This document shows, piece by piece, positions 1-8,311 of a stretch of 64,000 nt of DNA. Every line of letters begins with the position of its first letter. Positions within the stretch are counted from its first letter, which is position 1. Both the position numbers and the translations under genes were made by a program. The DNA is from Candidatus Electrothrix communis (GTDB lineage: Bacteria > Desulfobacterota > Desulfobulbia > Desulfobulbales > Desulfobulbaceae), in the NCBI GenBank assembly GCA_030644725.1, contig CP130629.1:2086795-2150794 (forward strand). The letters run 5' to 3'. The notes beneath the pieces were generated by a model. That model made no database searches, had not been told where the DNA came from, and was given only the letters and a program-made list of their open reading frames with translations.

Positions 1-62
1 TTTTTCTTCTGATACTTACCACAACATTTTTTCTTCGGTTTGTCAACAGATTCCTTATTCAT
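1..62 (-). CDS. Lys/Cys-rich small protein, 3' end outside window
   Basis: A minus-strand reading frame opens with ATG at 62-60 and stays open to the window edge (20 codons visible). It begins MNKESVDKPKKKCCGKYQKK, so it is very rich in lysine with a CC pair. A purine-rich ribosome site (ggagag) lies a few bases upstream of the ATG. Small Lys/Cys proteins of this style occur in sulfate-reducing Desulfobacterota, but I know no function for them. It sits downstream of the FKBP gene on the same strand, after a hairpin, so it may be separately transcribed. Only the N-terminus can be judged. Confidence 0.45.
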   Translation of the reverse strand, partial: MNKESVDKPKKKCCGKYQKK

Positions 63-83
63 ACGTCTCTCTCCGTGCCAAAT

Positions 84-104
84 GGGCCTCCCGAAAGGAG
101 GCCC
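84..104 (-). terminator. Hairpin after the FKBP gene
   Basis: Perfect 8-bp inverted repeat (gggcctcc / ggaggccc) with a 5-base loop, just past the stop of the FKBP gene. The T-run that would follow on the minus strand is weak, so it may be an mRNA 3'-end hairpin rather than a strong intrinsic terminator. Confidence 0.5.
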
Positions 105-142
105 TTATCAGAATGGATGAAACAAAATACGCTCTGTTCTTC

Positions 143-859
143 TTACTTTTCTTGCTTGGCATCGCTCTTAACGATCTCAACCAGCTCCACCTCGAAAACA
201 AGGAGGGCACCCGGCTGAATGGCAGGGGGAGCTCCACGATCGCCATAGGCAAGCTCAGGAGGCAGGTATAAGGTATACTTACTTCCTGGGGTCATCAACT
301 GTAAAGCCTCTGTCCAGCCCGGAATAACCTTATTCGCCTTAAAGGTAACAGGCTCATTCCGCTTATACGAGCTGTCAAACTCGGTTCCGTCGATCAGAGT
401 TCCCTTATAATGAACCTTGACAGTGTCAGTGGCTGTCGGCTTCTCGCCCTTGCCTTCCTTAACTACCTTGTACTGCAAACCGGAATCAGTAACCTTGACC
501 CCTTTTTCTGTTTTATTTTTTTTCAAAAACTCAGCAGCAGCGTCCTTATTCGTCTCCAGGAGCGCTTGGGTCTTTTCCATCTTTTTCTTCTGCTGATCAA
601 TAGCAAATTGTTTTTGGATCTCTGCCGCCTCACCCGGGGTCAACAGTGCTTTTCCTCCTGTATAGGAGGCTGAAATACCCTGATAAATAGCATCAAGATC
701 AAAATCCGCTTCCAAACCTTTAAAATACGAACCAAGATCAAGCCCAAGAGCATAGCTAAGCTTCTGCTTGTCCGTTTTCAACTCGGTCACCGGATCTGAT
801 GCCACAGCTGGCCCGGCAATCAGCATGAGGCTGAATACTGCACATACAGCGATTTTCAT
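143..859 (-). CDS. FKBP-type peptidyl-prolyl cis-trans isomerase, exported (FkpA/Mip-like)
   Basis: 238 aa. This is a proline isomerase and folding helper expected in the periplasm or outer membrane. Residues 1-20 form a signal peptide (MKIAVCAVFSLMLIAGPAVA). About 25-115 is the helical FKBP_N dimerisation part with a Lys/Gln-rich segment. About 130-230 is the FKBP domain, with VKVHYKGTLIDGTEFDSS, the VIPGW active-site segment and a LAYGDRGAPPAIQPGALLVFEVEL end. The start was placed at 859 because aaaggagaaagg lies just upstream; an ATG 11 codons earlier lacks this. Gene order and length fit Mip/FkpA-like proteins. The family assignment is secure; the exact client proteins are not known. Confidence 0.93.
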   Translation of the reverse strand: MKIAVCAVFSLMLIAGPAVASDPVTELKTDKQKLSYALGLDLGSYFKGLEADFDLDAIYQGISASYTGGKALLTPGEAAEIQKQFAIDQQKKKMEKTQALLETNKDAAAEFLKKNKTEKGVKVTDSGLQYKVVKEGKGEKPTATDTVKVHYKGTLIDGTEFDSSYKRNEPVTFKANKVIPGWTEALQLMTPGSKYTLYLPPELAYGDRGAPPAIQPGALLVFEVELVEIVKSDAKQEK

Positions 860-1240
860 CCTTTCTCCTTTATTATTTTCTTTATAAAACATAATGATAT
901 GTTAATTACGGCAAAAGTCTCTGCCAACCAATGAAATTATAGTACCGTATTCTTCTCAAAAAAAACAGTACGTTTTCGCCCTGAGTCACTGAGTCTAAAA
1001 TTTCATCCAGGCCAGCTTTTTCCTTCCCCCTCCCCCCAGGATAACACTCTTTTTTTAAAACTTTCTCTTTAGTAGAAAAAACTATACTATAAACTTGACA
1101 GGTATAAAAAATTGAATTACCTTGCTCCGCATCCAATGATAGATATCAACCGATTAATAACACAGAAATAATCCCCTGCATATTCAAAAAAGGCTGCAGC
1201 CAGCTTATGCAGTATCCATACAACCCTGGAGAAACATCTC
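860..1240. other. Intergenic region between divergent genes
   Basis: 381 bases between the FKBP gene (minus) and a small lipoprotein gene (plus). It holds a polypyrimidine tract near 1018-1040 and AT-rich DNA. A TTGACA hexamer at 1095-1100 with a 17-base spacer and a poor -10 (tacctt) could be a plus-strand promoter for the lipoprotein gene, but the support is weak. I see no RNA gene or repeat. Confidence 0.3.
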
Positions 1241-1552
1241 ATGAAGACAACACACCGCCAAGCAGCTCACCGAGTTATTGTCGCCCTTGCCTTGCTCCTG
1301 ACCCTCGGTTGCACTCCAGCAAAAGCAATCTCTGATTGTGATCATCCGCAAAATGAAAACAGCGCAACTCTGCCGGACTTTGGATTTAGCCCCGGCGTAA
1401 CCTGCAATGAAGCTGCTTCCGAAACAGCTCCTTCAGATGATTCTGAACATGAGGATGCTCTTTTGAAAGATATTGAAGAGCCCTTGGACAGCCCGTCTTC
1501 GGATCTGGCGGCCACCCCTATCATGCTTGATAAAGACCAACCAACCAGCTGA
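1241..1552 (+). CDS. Small predicted lipoprotein, acidic, unknown
   Basis: 103 aa. The N-terminus has positive charges, a hydrophobic stretch (VIVALALLLTLGC) and a plausible lipobox ending at Cys24, so it is probably a lipid-anchored exported protein. The mature part is acidic and low in complexity, rich in Asp, Glu, Ser and Pro, with no domain I recognise. It is a single gene followed by a strong terminator shared with the convergent glnK. No clear Shine-Dalgarno sequence precedes the ATG (tggagaaacatctc is the best candidate). It could be a spurious frame, but the signal sequence and terminator favour a real gene. Confidence 0.5.
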   Translation: MKTTHRQAAHRVIVALALLLTLGCTPAKAISDCDHPQNENSATLPDFGFSPGVTCNEAASETAPSDDSEHEDALLKDIEEPLDSPSSDLAATPIMLDKDQPTS

Positions 1553-1581
1553 GTTGCAATCTTAGCCCAATAAAATCAAAG

Positions 1582-1622
1582 AAAAAAGGGGGAGACTGCA
1601 CAAGCAGTCTCCCCCTTTTTTT
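1582..1622. terminator. Bidirectional intrinsic terminator
   Basis: A 12-bp perfect stem (1588-1599 with 1604-1615) and ACAA loop, with a run of A on the left and a run of T on the right. It can stop transcription from the lipoprotein gene on the plus strand and from amtB-glnK on the minus strand. Confidence 0.9.
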
Positions 1623-1665
1623 GTGCTACCTGCTCTATCTACTGTACCTCTTGGTACAAACCCTG

Positions 1666-2043
<378 letters not shown>

Positions 2044-3402
2044 TTAATCCCTGGTAAATTCTGGATAGGCTTCCAAACCGCATTCGGATATATCCACACC
2101 TTCCATTTCATGCTCCTCGCTGACCCGAAGCCCCATAACCGCTTTAAGGATCTTCCAGGCAACATAAGAGGTACCAAAGGACCAGGCAAAAATAACCACG
2201 ATACCGATCAGCTGATTTACCAGAGAGGCATCAGGGTTAGTGAAGGCAACAGCCACCAGCCCGAAGGTACCCACAACACCATGCACCGAAATGGCACCCA
2301 CCGGATCGTCAATTTTCGCCTTATCGATAAAGATAATAGCGTACACCACCAGAAGACCAGCAAGGATACCGACGATTGTCGAGGCGAGAGGGGACGGAGC
2401 CAGCGGTTCAGCAGTGATAGCCACCAGCCCGGCAAGCGCACCGTTCAGGGCCATAGTCAGATCAGCCTTGCCAAACCAGAGCTGAGAGAGCAACAGGGCT
2501 GCCACCAGACCACCGGCAGCGGCAGTATTGGTGTTCACAAAGACCTTGGCCACTGCATTGGCTTCGCCCACATTGCTGATCATTAATTCAGAACCGCCGT
2601 TAAAACCGAACCAACCGAACCAGAGGATAAAGGTTCCCAGGGTTGCTAAGGGGAGGTTGCAACCGGGAATAGCCTTCACTCGACCGTCTTTGCCGTATTT
2701 CCCCTTACGCGCACCAAGGAGCAGTACAGCGGCTAGGGCTGCCGACGCCCCGCAGAGATGAACCAAGCCAGAACCGGCAAAATCAATAAAGCCGAGGCCG
2801 TCAAGAAAACCACCGCCCCATTTCCAGAAACCGCTCACTGGGTAGATAAAACCGGTCATGACCACGGAAAAGGCCAGGAAGGTCCAGAGCTTCATCCGCT
2901 CGGCCACGGCCCCGGAAACAATGGACATGGCCGTAGCGACAAAAACCACCTGAAAAAAGAAATCCGCCATTTTAGAATGACCGCCTCCGCTTTTCAAAAC
3001 CTCATCCACAGCATTTTCTCCGCCAAAGAAAAGCCCCAAGCTCGGCAGCCAGCTGTTTATGCTGCCTTCGTACATAATATTATAGCCGACCACCAAGTAC
3101 ATTAAGCAGGCTATGGCATAGAGAGCAATATTCTTGGTGAGAATTTCCACCGTATTCTTGCTGCGCACCAAGCCAGCCTCCAACATGGCAAACCCTGCCG
3201 CCATCCACATGACCAAGGCACCGGACATAAGGAAGTAAAAGGTGTCCACTGAATAGGAAAGCTGAATCAGATTATCACCGACAGATGCCTCTTCGGCAAA
3301 CGCCGGACCTGCTAGGACTAGCATGGCCAGGCCTGTCAGGCCGACCAGTGGAGCTGTTCCGCTATGGAATATTTTATTACGAACTCTTGTTATTTTTTTC
3401 AC
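2044..3402 (-). CDS. amtB: Ammonium transporter AmtB (copy 1)
   Basis: 452 aa from a GTG start. It is an inner-membrane ammonium channel, with a signal-like segment (LTGLAMLVLAGPAFA) followed by about 11 membrane helices. Family motifs include DTFYFLMSGALVMWMAAGFAMLEAG near the start, FIDFAGSGLVHLCGASAAL with the pore histidine, and DDPVGAISVHGVVG with the second pore histidine. The start was set at GTG 3402 with ribosome site agagg; an upstream in-frame ATG at 3483 lies inside the sigma-54 promoter and so cannot be the start from that promoter. It is cotranscribed with glnK. A second copy lies at 26929. Confidence 0.95.
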   Translation of the reverse strand: MKKITRVRNKIFHSGTAPLVGLTGLAMLVLAGPAFAEEASVGDNLIQLSYSVDTFYFLMSGALVMWMAAGFAMLEAGLVRSKNTVEILTKNIALYAIACLMYLVVGYNIMYEGSINSWLPSLGLFFGGENAVDEVLKSGGGHSKMADFFFQVVFVATAMSIVSGAVAERMKLWTFLAFSVVMTGFIYPVSGFWKWGGGFLDGLGFIDFAGSGLVHLCGASAALAAVLLLGARKGKYGKDGRVKAIPGCNLPLATLGTFILWFGWFGFNGGSELMISNVGEANAVAKVFVNTNTAAAGGLVAALLLSQLWFGKADLTMALNGALAGLVAITAEPLAPSPLASTIVGILAGLLVVYAIIFIDKAKIDDPVGAISVHGVVGTFGLVAVAFTNPDASLVNQLIGIVVIFAWSFGTSYVAWKILKAVMGLRVSEEHEMEGVDISECGLEAYPEFTRD

Positions 3403-3471
3403 GCTGCATACCTCTTTTGCTAAAATTGATGAAGGATGCTTTAAGCAAACCGTTCTCTTTCCAAATATGAA

Positions 3472-3487
3472 TGCACAGTGCATGCCA
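3472..3487 (-). promoter_or_regulatory. Sigma-54 promoter of amtB-glnK (copy 1)
   Basis: Read on the minus strand: TGGCAT-GCACT-GTGCA, which keeps GG-N10-GC. The expected start site is near 3460, giving a leader of about 60 bases before the GTG start. It fits nitrogen control (NtrC or NifA). I saw no clear enhancer site upstream. Confidence 0.65.
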
Positions 3488-3743
3488 TCAGCTCAAATTG
3501 TTTTTTAATTAATGGTAAAACAAAAACTTAACAAGAAAATAAACCTTTTTCTTTTTTGAAAGAAAAAGTACTTACTTACAATACTGTAATAAAATATTAA
3601 ATATTTAAACAGAAAAGTAATTAAAGACCGAAAAAAGAGTAGGCAAGCGGAGACTTGAAAATGGGCCTCTTGAGGATTAAACAAAATTTTCGCCCTGCCT
3701 ATCTCCTGGTCTCCTGTCAGGGTGATGAAGTAAACTGAAACAG

Positions 3744-3774
3744 AAAGCCCCTACCGAGCAATCGGGAGGGGCTT
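3744..3774 (-). terminator. Terminator of nifE-nifN-nifB
   Basis: Inverted repeat aaagcccct...aggggcttt with one mismatch in the stem, just after the nifB stop. A T-rich tail follows on the minus strand. The rest of 3488-3798 is AT-rich with no gene seen. Confidence 0.8.
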
Positions 3775-3798
3775 TTTACCTCAATGCATTTCAACGCA

Positions 3799-5073
3799 TT
3801 ACCCACACCCGGTCCCAGTACCCAAGCATTCACCCTTGGATGAACATTTATGCATCCGTCCTTGGAGCGCGGACAGGCCCTTACCCGTATAGACCGCATC
3901 AAGCCCTTTTTCAATAAATCCAGATACCAAAACCGGTTTCAAGCCCCGTTTACTCAACGCCTCTTTGGGACCGTCACCAATATCATTGACCAAGATGGCC
4001 TGACAATCGCTCAAAATCCGGCTGATGTTCAGCCAACGCTGGGTACCGCCGCCCGCCGGAGGAGCCTGCCGCTCTTCAATCAGGGCGTAGCCGCCCTGAG
4101 CATCCTTGCCCCATACCTGAAATTTGGCAGCCTCGCCGAGATGCTGGTTCACCAAAACCCCCTCCAAGGTGGCCACAGCCACGTAGGGCCGTTTGGCCTC
4201 GGCATGTTTGGGCAACTTGGAACAGGCGCTCAGGCAACCGCGCATTTCATCGGTTTTATCATCATCCAGCAGACCGACCGCATCGGCCCGGCAACGGGTG
4301 CAATGACGCATCTGCGGCAGGTGTTTTTCCGCCTCGTTGCGAGTTTTCATCATGGTCTTTTTTGATGGTTCCGGTACATTTTCAAACACCGTGTCCGCAT
4401 TGGGAAACATGGCCATGCAGTTGAACAGATCCGCACCAAGTCTTTTCATGGCCTTGGCAACGTCGATGATATGATGATTATTAATGCCTGGAATCAGAAT
4501 AGTGTTGATCTTGACCGTAATGCCATACTGCTTCAATTTTTCAATGGAGCTGAGCTGGCGAGCCAGCAATAATTCCGCTGCCTGAAGCCCTCGATAGATG
4601 ACCTTACCATCCCGAACCCAAGAATAAATATTTTTGGTAATTTCTGGATCTACCCCGTTGACGGTGACGGTCACATGGGAGACGCCAATTTCAGCCAGTT
4701 CCTCCACATGGGGAGCCATATTCATACCGTTGGATGCCAGACAGAGAATGGTGTCAGGATAGTTTTTTCGAATCAGACGCATGGTCTCCAGGGTTTCCTC
4801 GGCATTGGCAAAGGGATCGCCTGGCCCGGCGATTCCGGCCACGGAGATACGCGGCTCTTTTTCCAGCACCTTACTCATATAGTACAGGGCCTGATCCGGC
4901 CTAAGCAGGGTGCTGGTCACACCGGGGCGTGACTCATTGACGCAGTCGTACTTCCGGTTGCAGTAGTTGCACTGGATATTGCATTTCGGAGCCACCGGAA
5001 GGTGAACCCTGCCGTACTGTCCCTTGACCTTGGCGTTGAAACATGGATGACGGTTAAAATCTATATTGTTCAT
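3799..5073 (-). CDS. nifB: Nitrogenase cofactor biosynthesis radical-SAM protein NifB
   Basis: 424 aa. It makes NifB-co, the [8Fe-9S-C] precursor of FeMo-co. The N-terminal HPCF motif and the radical-SAM CX3CX2C (CNIQCNYC) are present, as are AGPGDPFAN, the IPGINNHHI segment and the C-rich HCTRCRADAVG motif. A C-terminal NifX/NafY-like cofactor-binding domain (about 300-400, with VNQHLGEAAKFQVWG) is fused, followed by a Cys-rich tail. The start MNNIDFN was chosen for the ggagc site just upstream. It is third gene of nifE-nifN-nifB, 69 bases after nifN. A paralogue lacking the cluster cysteines is at 19752. Confidence 0.98.
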   Translation of the reverse strand: MNNIDFNRHPCFNAKVKGQYGRVHLPVAPKCNIQCNYCNRKYDCVNESRPGVTSTLLRPDQALYYMSKVLEKEPRISVAGIAGPGDPFANAEETLETMRLIRKNYPDTILCLASNGMNMAPHVEELAEIGVSHVTVTVNGVDPEITKNIYSWVRDGKVIYRGLQAAELLLARQLSSIEKLKQYGITVKINTILIPGINNHHIIDVAKAMKRLGADLFNCMAMFPNADTVFENVPEPSKKTMMKTRNEAEKHLPQMRHCTRCRADAVGLLDDDKTDEMRGCLSACSKLPKHAEAKRPYVAVATLEGVLVNQHLGEAAKFQVWGKDAQGGYALIEERQAPPAGGGTQRWLNISRILSDCQAILVNDIGDGPKEALSKRGLKPVLVSGFIEKGLDAVYTGKGLSALQGRMHKCSSKGECLGTGTGCG

Positions 5074-5142
5074 ACTTTGCTCCTTCATTTTAAAAGATGA
5101 GTGATGAGAAGTGGTCAGGGAGCACCGCCCCCGCACTCGAAA

Positions 5143-6504
5143 TTACATGTAAGAATACCCCACATCGGAATCAGCCTGTTTCTTGGCAATGAACGCATTG
5201 GCCACTTGATCAAACAACTGCTGCGCCCCGCTGTAGCCAAGGTGGAGAATGCGCTGTCCGCCCACCCGGTCGTGAACCGGAAAGCCCACCCGGATCAAGG
5301 GGATGTTGAGTTTACGGGCCAGGGGATACCCCTTGGAATGCCCGATCAGCAGGTCCGGCCCCAAAGTCTCTGCAACTTCAGCGATATCAAAAAAATCCAC
5401 CCCTTCATAGATAGCAGGCTGTCCAGAAAGCATATCGCCGGTCACCTCGGCAATAGCCTCAGCCAGCCGTCCTGATGTACCGCCAGAAGCACAGATGATC
5501 GGAAAAACACCTATCTCCGCCAGGAAAGCGGTCATGCCGACCACTAAATCTTCTTCGCCGCAAATAATAGCCTTTTTACCGAACAGGTATTTATGACCGT
5601 CCACGTAGGCATCCACCAAACGGCCTCGTTCCTTGGCGTATTTTTCCGGCATCGGACGACCGCTCAAAGTGGAGAGCAGCTCAAAAAATCGGTCGGTTTC
5701 CTCAATGCCGATGGGTATACCGAGACGATGGTTGTTGATGCTGAATTTCTTCTGGAGACTCAATCCGCCGCTCTCTTCACCGCTCAGAGTGCGCCCGAAT
5801 TCAATGGTGGCCTTGCTTCGGCCCATAGCCCCGATTGCCGCCAACGGGGTGCCGCCTGACTGAATTTTTTCATATTCAAGTAAAGCCTGACCATCCATGG
5901 TCTCGGAGAGGTCAGGGAGCATGGTGCTGTTCAGGCCAAAAGCCGCCATGATCTCCTTGAGCAGGCGATAATCCGCAGACGAAACAAAACCGGGCAGGAG
6001 ATTCACCGTTTCCGCCTGTGGCCCGCCCTCCGCCTTTTGACGAATCACTTCATGAATCGCTCCGTGGAATCCCTCCATGTGGGTTCCGGAATAACTGGGG
6101 GTCGAGACATTGACAAATTCTGGTAGCCCTTCTGACCCTTCTGTATCTCTTGCATATTCCTTTAGATACATAGGCACATCATCACCTATGGTTTCGGTGA
6201 GACAGGTGGTGGCGATGCCAATCATGGCGGGCCGGTATTTTTCCGCCACATTGGTCAGGCCCATCTTGAGGTTGGGGCCGCCGCCGTAGATGGCATTTTT
6301 TTCCGACAATGAGGACGAGGCGATGTCTATAGGTTCGTTATAATGACTGATGATGTAACGGCGCATGTAGGTGGCGCAGCCTTGGGAACCGTGCAGGTAG
6401 GGCACTGTGCCCTCAATGCCCTTGAAGGCTAAGCAGGCACCCAGCGGTTTACACAGCTTACAGGCGTTGGTGGTGGATATATAGTCAGGGTGTTTTTTGC
6501 TCAT
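5143..6504 (-). CDS. nifN: Nitrogenase cofactor scaffold subunit NifN
   Basis: 453 aa. With NifE it forms the NifEN scaffold that matures NifB-co to FeMo-co. It is homologous to NifK: CKLCKPLGACLAFKGI near the N-terminus, YLHGSQGCATYMRRYI, and CLTETIGDDVPMYL carry the family cysteines. It starts at ATG 6504 with an aaggag site, 12 bases after nifE, so the two are translationally close. It is complete, with no oddities. Confidence 0.97.
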   Translation of the reverse strand: MSKKHPDYISTTNACKLCKPLGACLAFKGIEGTVPYLHGSQGCATYMRRYIISHYNEPIDIASSSLSEKNAIYGGGPNLKMGLTNVAEKYRPAMIGIATTCLTETIGDDVPMYLKEYARDTEGSEGLPEFVNVSTPSYSGTHMEGFHGAIHEVIRQKAEGGPQAETVNLLPGFVSSADYRLLKEIMAAFGLNSTMLPDLSETMDGQALLEYEKIQSGGTPLAAIGAMGRSKATIEFGRTLSGEESGGLSLQKKFSINNHRLGIPIGIEETDRFFELLSTLSGRPMPEKYAKERGRLVDAYVDGHKYLFGKKAIICGEEDLVVGMTAFLAEIGVFPIICASGGTSGRLAEAIAEVTGDMLSGQPAIYEGVDFFDIAEVAETLGPDLLIGHSKGYPLARKLNIPLIRVGFPVHDRVGGQRILHLGYSGAQQLFDQVANAFIAKKQADSDVGYSYM

Positions 6505-6516
6505 AATAGCTACTCC

Positions 6517-7887
6517 TTACTTTTCCTGATTCCTCGGTACAAAGCGCCAAACCGGACTCATCACCGAGGAATACACCTCCTGGGCAAAGTTGAGCATTCC
6601 TTCAAACCCGGCAAGAGCCTCTTTGCGCTCATGGTTGTGGTCACAAAAACCGATGCCTAATTTATAGGCAATAGGCCGTTCCTTAACCCCGCCGACAAAA
6701 ATATCCACACCCTTTTCCGTAAGAAAAGAATTCAGCTCCAGCGGGTTGGCATCATCAATAATAATCGTGCCCGGATCAGTGATCGCCTCCAGTTCCCGGT
6801 AATCCTCTTCCGTGCCAGTCTGGGAACCGACCATAACCACCTCCATATCCACAAGCCGGAAAGCCTTAACCAAAGAAAACGCCTTAAAAGACCCTCCCAC
6901 ATAGATGGCTGCCTTCTTTCCAGCCAAGGCCTTACGATATTTCTCCAATTTCGGCACCAGTTCCCGCACCTTCTCCTGCACCAGGGCCTTTGTCCGCTCC
7001 ATGATCCGATCCGCCTCAGGATCATCCGGGTATTTCTGCTGAAAAAAACGGGCGATATCGTAGAGGGCCTCGGACATATCTTCAATGCCGAAATAGGAAA
7101 CCCGTAGGGAAGGCACCCCGTATTCCTCTTCCATCATGTTGGCCAACTGCATGGTGGAACCGGAACACTGCACCACGTTCAGCCCGGCTCCGTGGGCTTT
7201 GCGGATGTCATCCACCCGACCGTCACCGGTGATATTGGCCACCACCTCGATACCCATCTTTTCATAATATTCACGAATCATCCAGATCTCGCCAGCCAGA
7301 TTAAAGTCACCAAGAATATTAAGAGAATATTTGGAAATACCGACGGTGTCGCCTGTGCCGATCAGGCGGAACATGGCATCACAGGCCGCTTGATATCCGG
7401 CTCGCTTATTCCCCTTAAACCCTTCCGACTGCACTGGAATCACAGAAATACCGGTTTCCTCTGTAACCTTGTTGCAAACCGCCTCTAGGTCATCACCGAT
7501 GATCCCGACAATGCAGGTCGAATAAACAAAGGCGGCCTTGGGGCTGTGGCGTTCAATAAGTTCTAGCAAGGCCCGGCGGAGCTTTTTTTCTCCACCAAAG
7601 ATGACATCCATTTCTTGGAGATCGGTGGAAAAGGAGAGGCGATGCAGTTCCGGGCCAGAGGACAGCGCACCTCGGATATCCCAGGTATAGACCGCACAAC
7701 CGATGGGGCCGTGGACGAGGTGGAGGGCATCGGCAATGGGATAGAGCACTACCCGTGAGCCACAAAATACACAGGCCCGTTGGCTGACCGCTCCGGCCAG
7801 GCTGTCTTTGTTGCAGACAATATTAAAAGGGGCCTCCCCCTTAACGTGGATCTGGTTCTCCCGATCTTTTAAGGCGACTGCTTCCAT
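6517..7887 (-). CDS. nifE: Nitrogenase cofactor scaffold subunit NifE
   Basis: 456 aa. It is the alpha-like subunit of the NifEN assembly scaffold. It shows CVFCGSRVVLYPIADALHLV and HGPIGCAVYTWD near the N-terminus, FSTDLQEMDVIFGGEKKL, STCIVGIIGDDLEAV and a NifD-like C-terminal half. It is first gene of nifE-nifN-nifB, with a gaggag ribosome site. The upstream 120 bases hold a strong sigma-54 promoter and a NifA-type site, so it should be expressed under nitrogen limitation. Confidence 0.97.
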   Translation of the reverse strand: MEAVALKDRENQIHVKGEAPFNIVCNKDSLAGAVSQRACVFCGSRVVLYPIADALHLVHGPIGCAVYTWDIRGALSSGPELHRLSFSTDLQEMDVIFGGEKKLRRALLELIERHSPKAAFVYSTCIVGIIGDDLEAVCNKVTEETGISVIPVQSEGFKGNKRAGYQAACDAMFRLIGTGDTVGISKYSLNILGDFNLAGEIWMIREYYEKMGIEVVANITGDGRVDDIRKAHGAGLNVVQCSGSTMQLANMMEEEYGVPSLRVSYFGIEDMSEALYDIARFFQQKYPDDPEADRIMERTKALVQEKVRELVPKLEKYRKALAGKKAAIYVGGSFKAFSLVKAFRLVDMEVVMVGSQTGTEEDYRELEAITDPGTIIIDDANPLELNSFLTEKGVDIFVGGVKERPIAYKLGIGFCDHNHERKEALAGFEGMLNFAQEVYSSVMSPVWRFVPRNQEK

Positions 7888-7938
7888 GATGCTCCTCGGT
7901 TTGAAGAATAGTTAATACAGAACAGATACAGAGCATAA

Positions 7939-7954
7939 TGCAACAGCTGTGCCA
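7939..7954 (-). promoter_or_regulatory. Sigma-54 promoter of nifENB
   Basis: On the minus strand: TGGCAC-AGCTG-TTGCA, a perfect -24/-12 match. The start site is expected near 7928, about 40 bases before the nifE ATG. Confidence 0.9.
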
Positions 7955-8041
7955 AATGAGATCAATGCTATCTTGTACTGTTGTTCCAGTTAATTAAGAG
8001 ATCAGCAAGTTAGGAGGAGGTAAAACGGGACAGAAGACACT

Positions 8042-8057
8042 TGTCGCACTTGCGACA
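8042..8057. promoter_or_regulatory. NifA-type upstream activator site
   Basis: TGT-N10-ACA, here inside a perfect 7-bp palindrome TTGTCGC-actt-GCGACAA (8041-8058). It lies about 95 bases upstream of the nifENB -24/-12 element, the usual distance for NifA enhancer binding. Confidence 0.75.
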
Positions 8058-8071
8058 AAAACGGAGATTAA

Positions 8072-8085
8072 CGACAAACTTGTCG
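8072..8085. promoter_or_regulatory. Second TTGTCG palindrome
   Basis: CGACAA-ac-TTGTCG, a near-continuous palindrome that reuses the half-site of the NifA-type element 15 bases away but in the opposite order. It may be a second operator. The remainder of 7888-8311 shows no gene. Confidence 0.4.
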
Positions 8086-8311
8086 CACCCTGCTCTACAA
8101 AAGGGAATAAACAGCGGGGCATCACGCGCCTGTTTGAACATCAGCCGTTTCGCAATGCACGATAGAGGTCTGCCTTACAGGCAATTTTTTTCATGGAAAG
8201 TTTTTCATGAAAAGTGAACTTTTCTCAGCGTGACGCCAGACAGATGAGGTAGCGTTCATATTCTGGGGAATTGATCCTTTTGTGGGAATTGTGCTTCCTC
8301 TTTCAGGAAAT

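Noticed and set aside
906-1136. 76-codon minus-strand frame upstream of the FKBP gene
   Set aside because: Composition looks random, with no ribosome site and low complexity DNA; treated as intergenic.
3400-3483. Longer AmtB1 start at ATG 3483
   Set aside because: That ATG lies inside the sigma-54 promoter and would be upstream of the transcript start.
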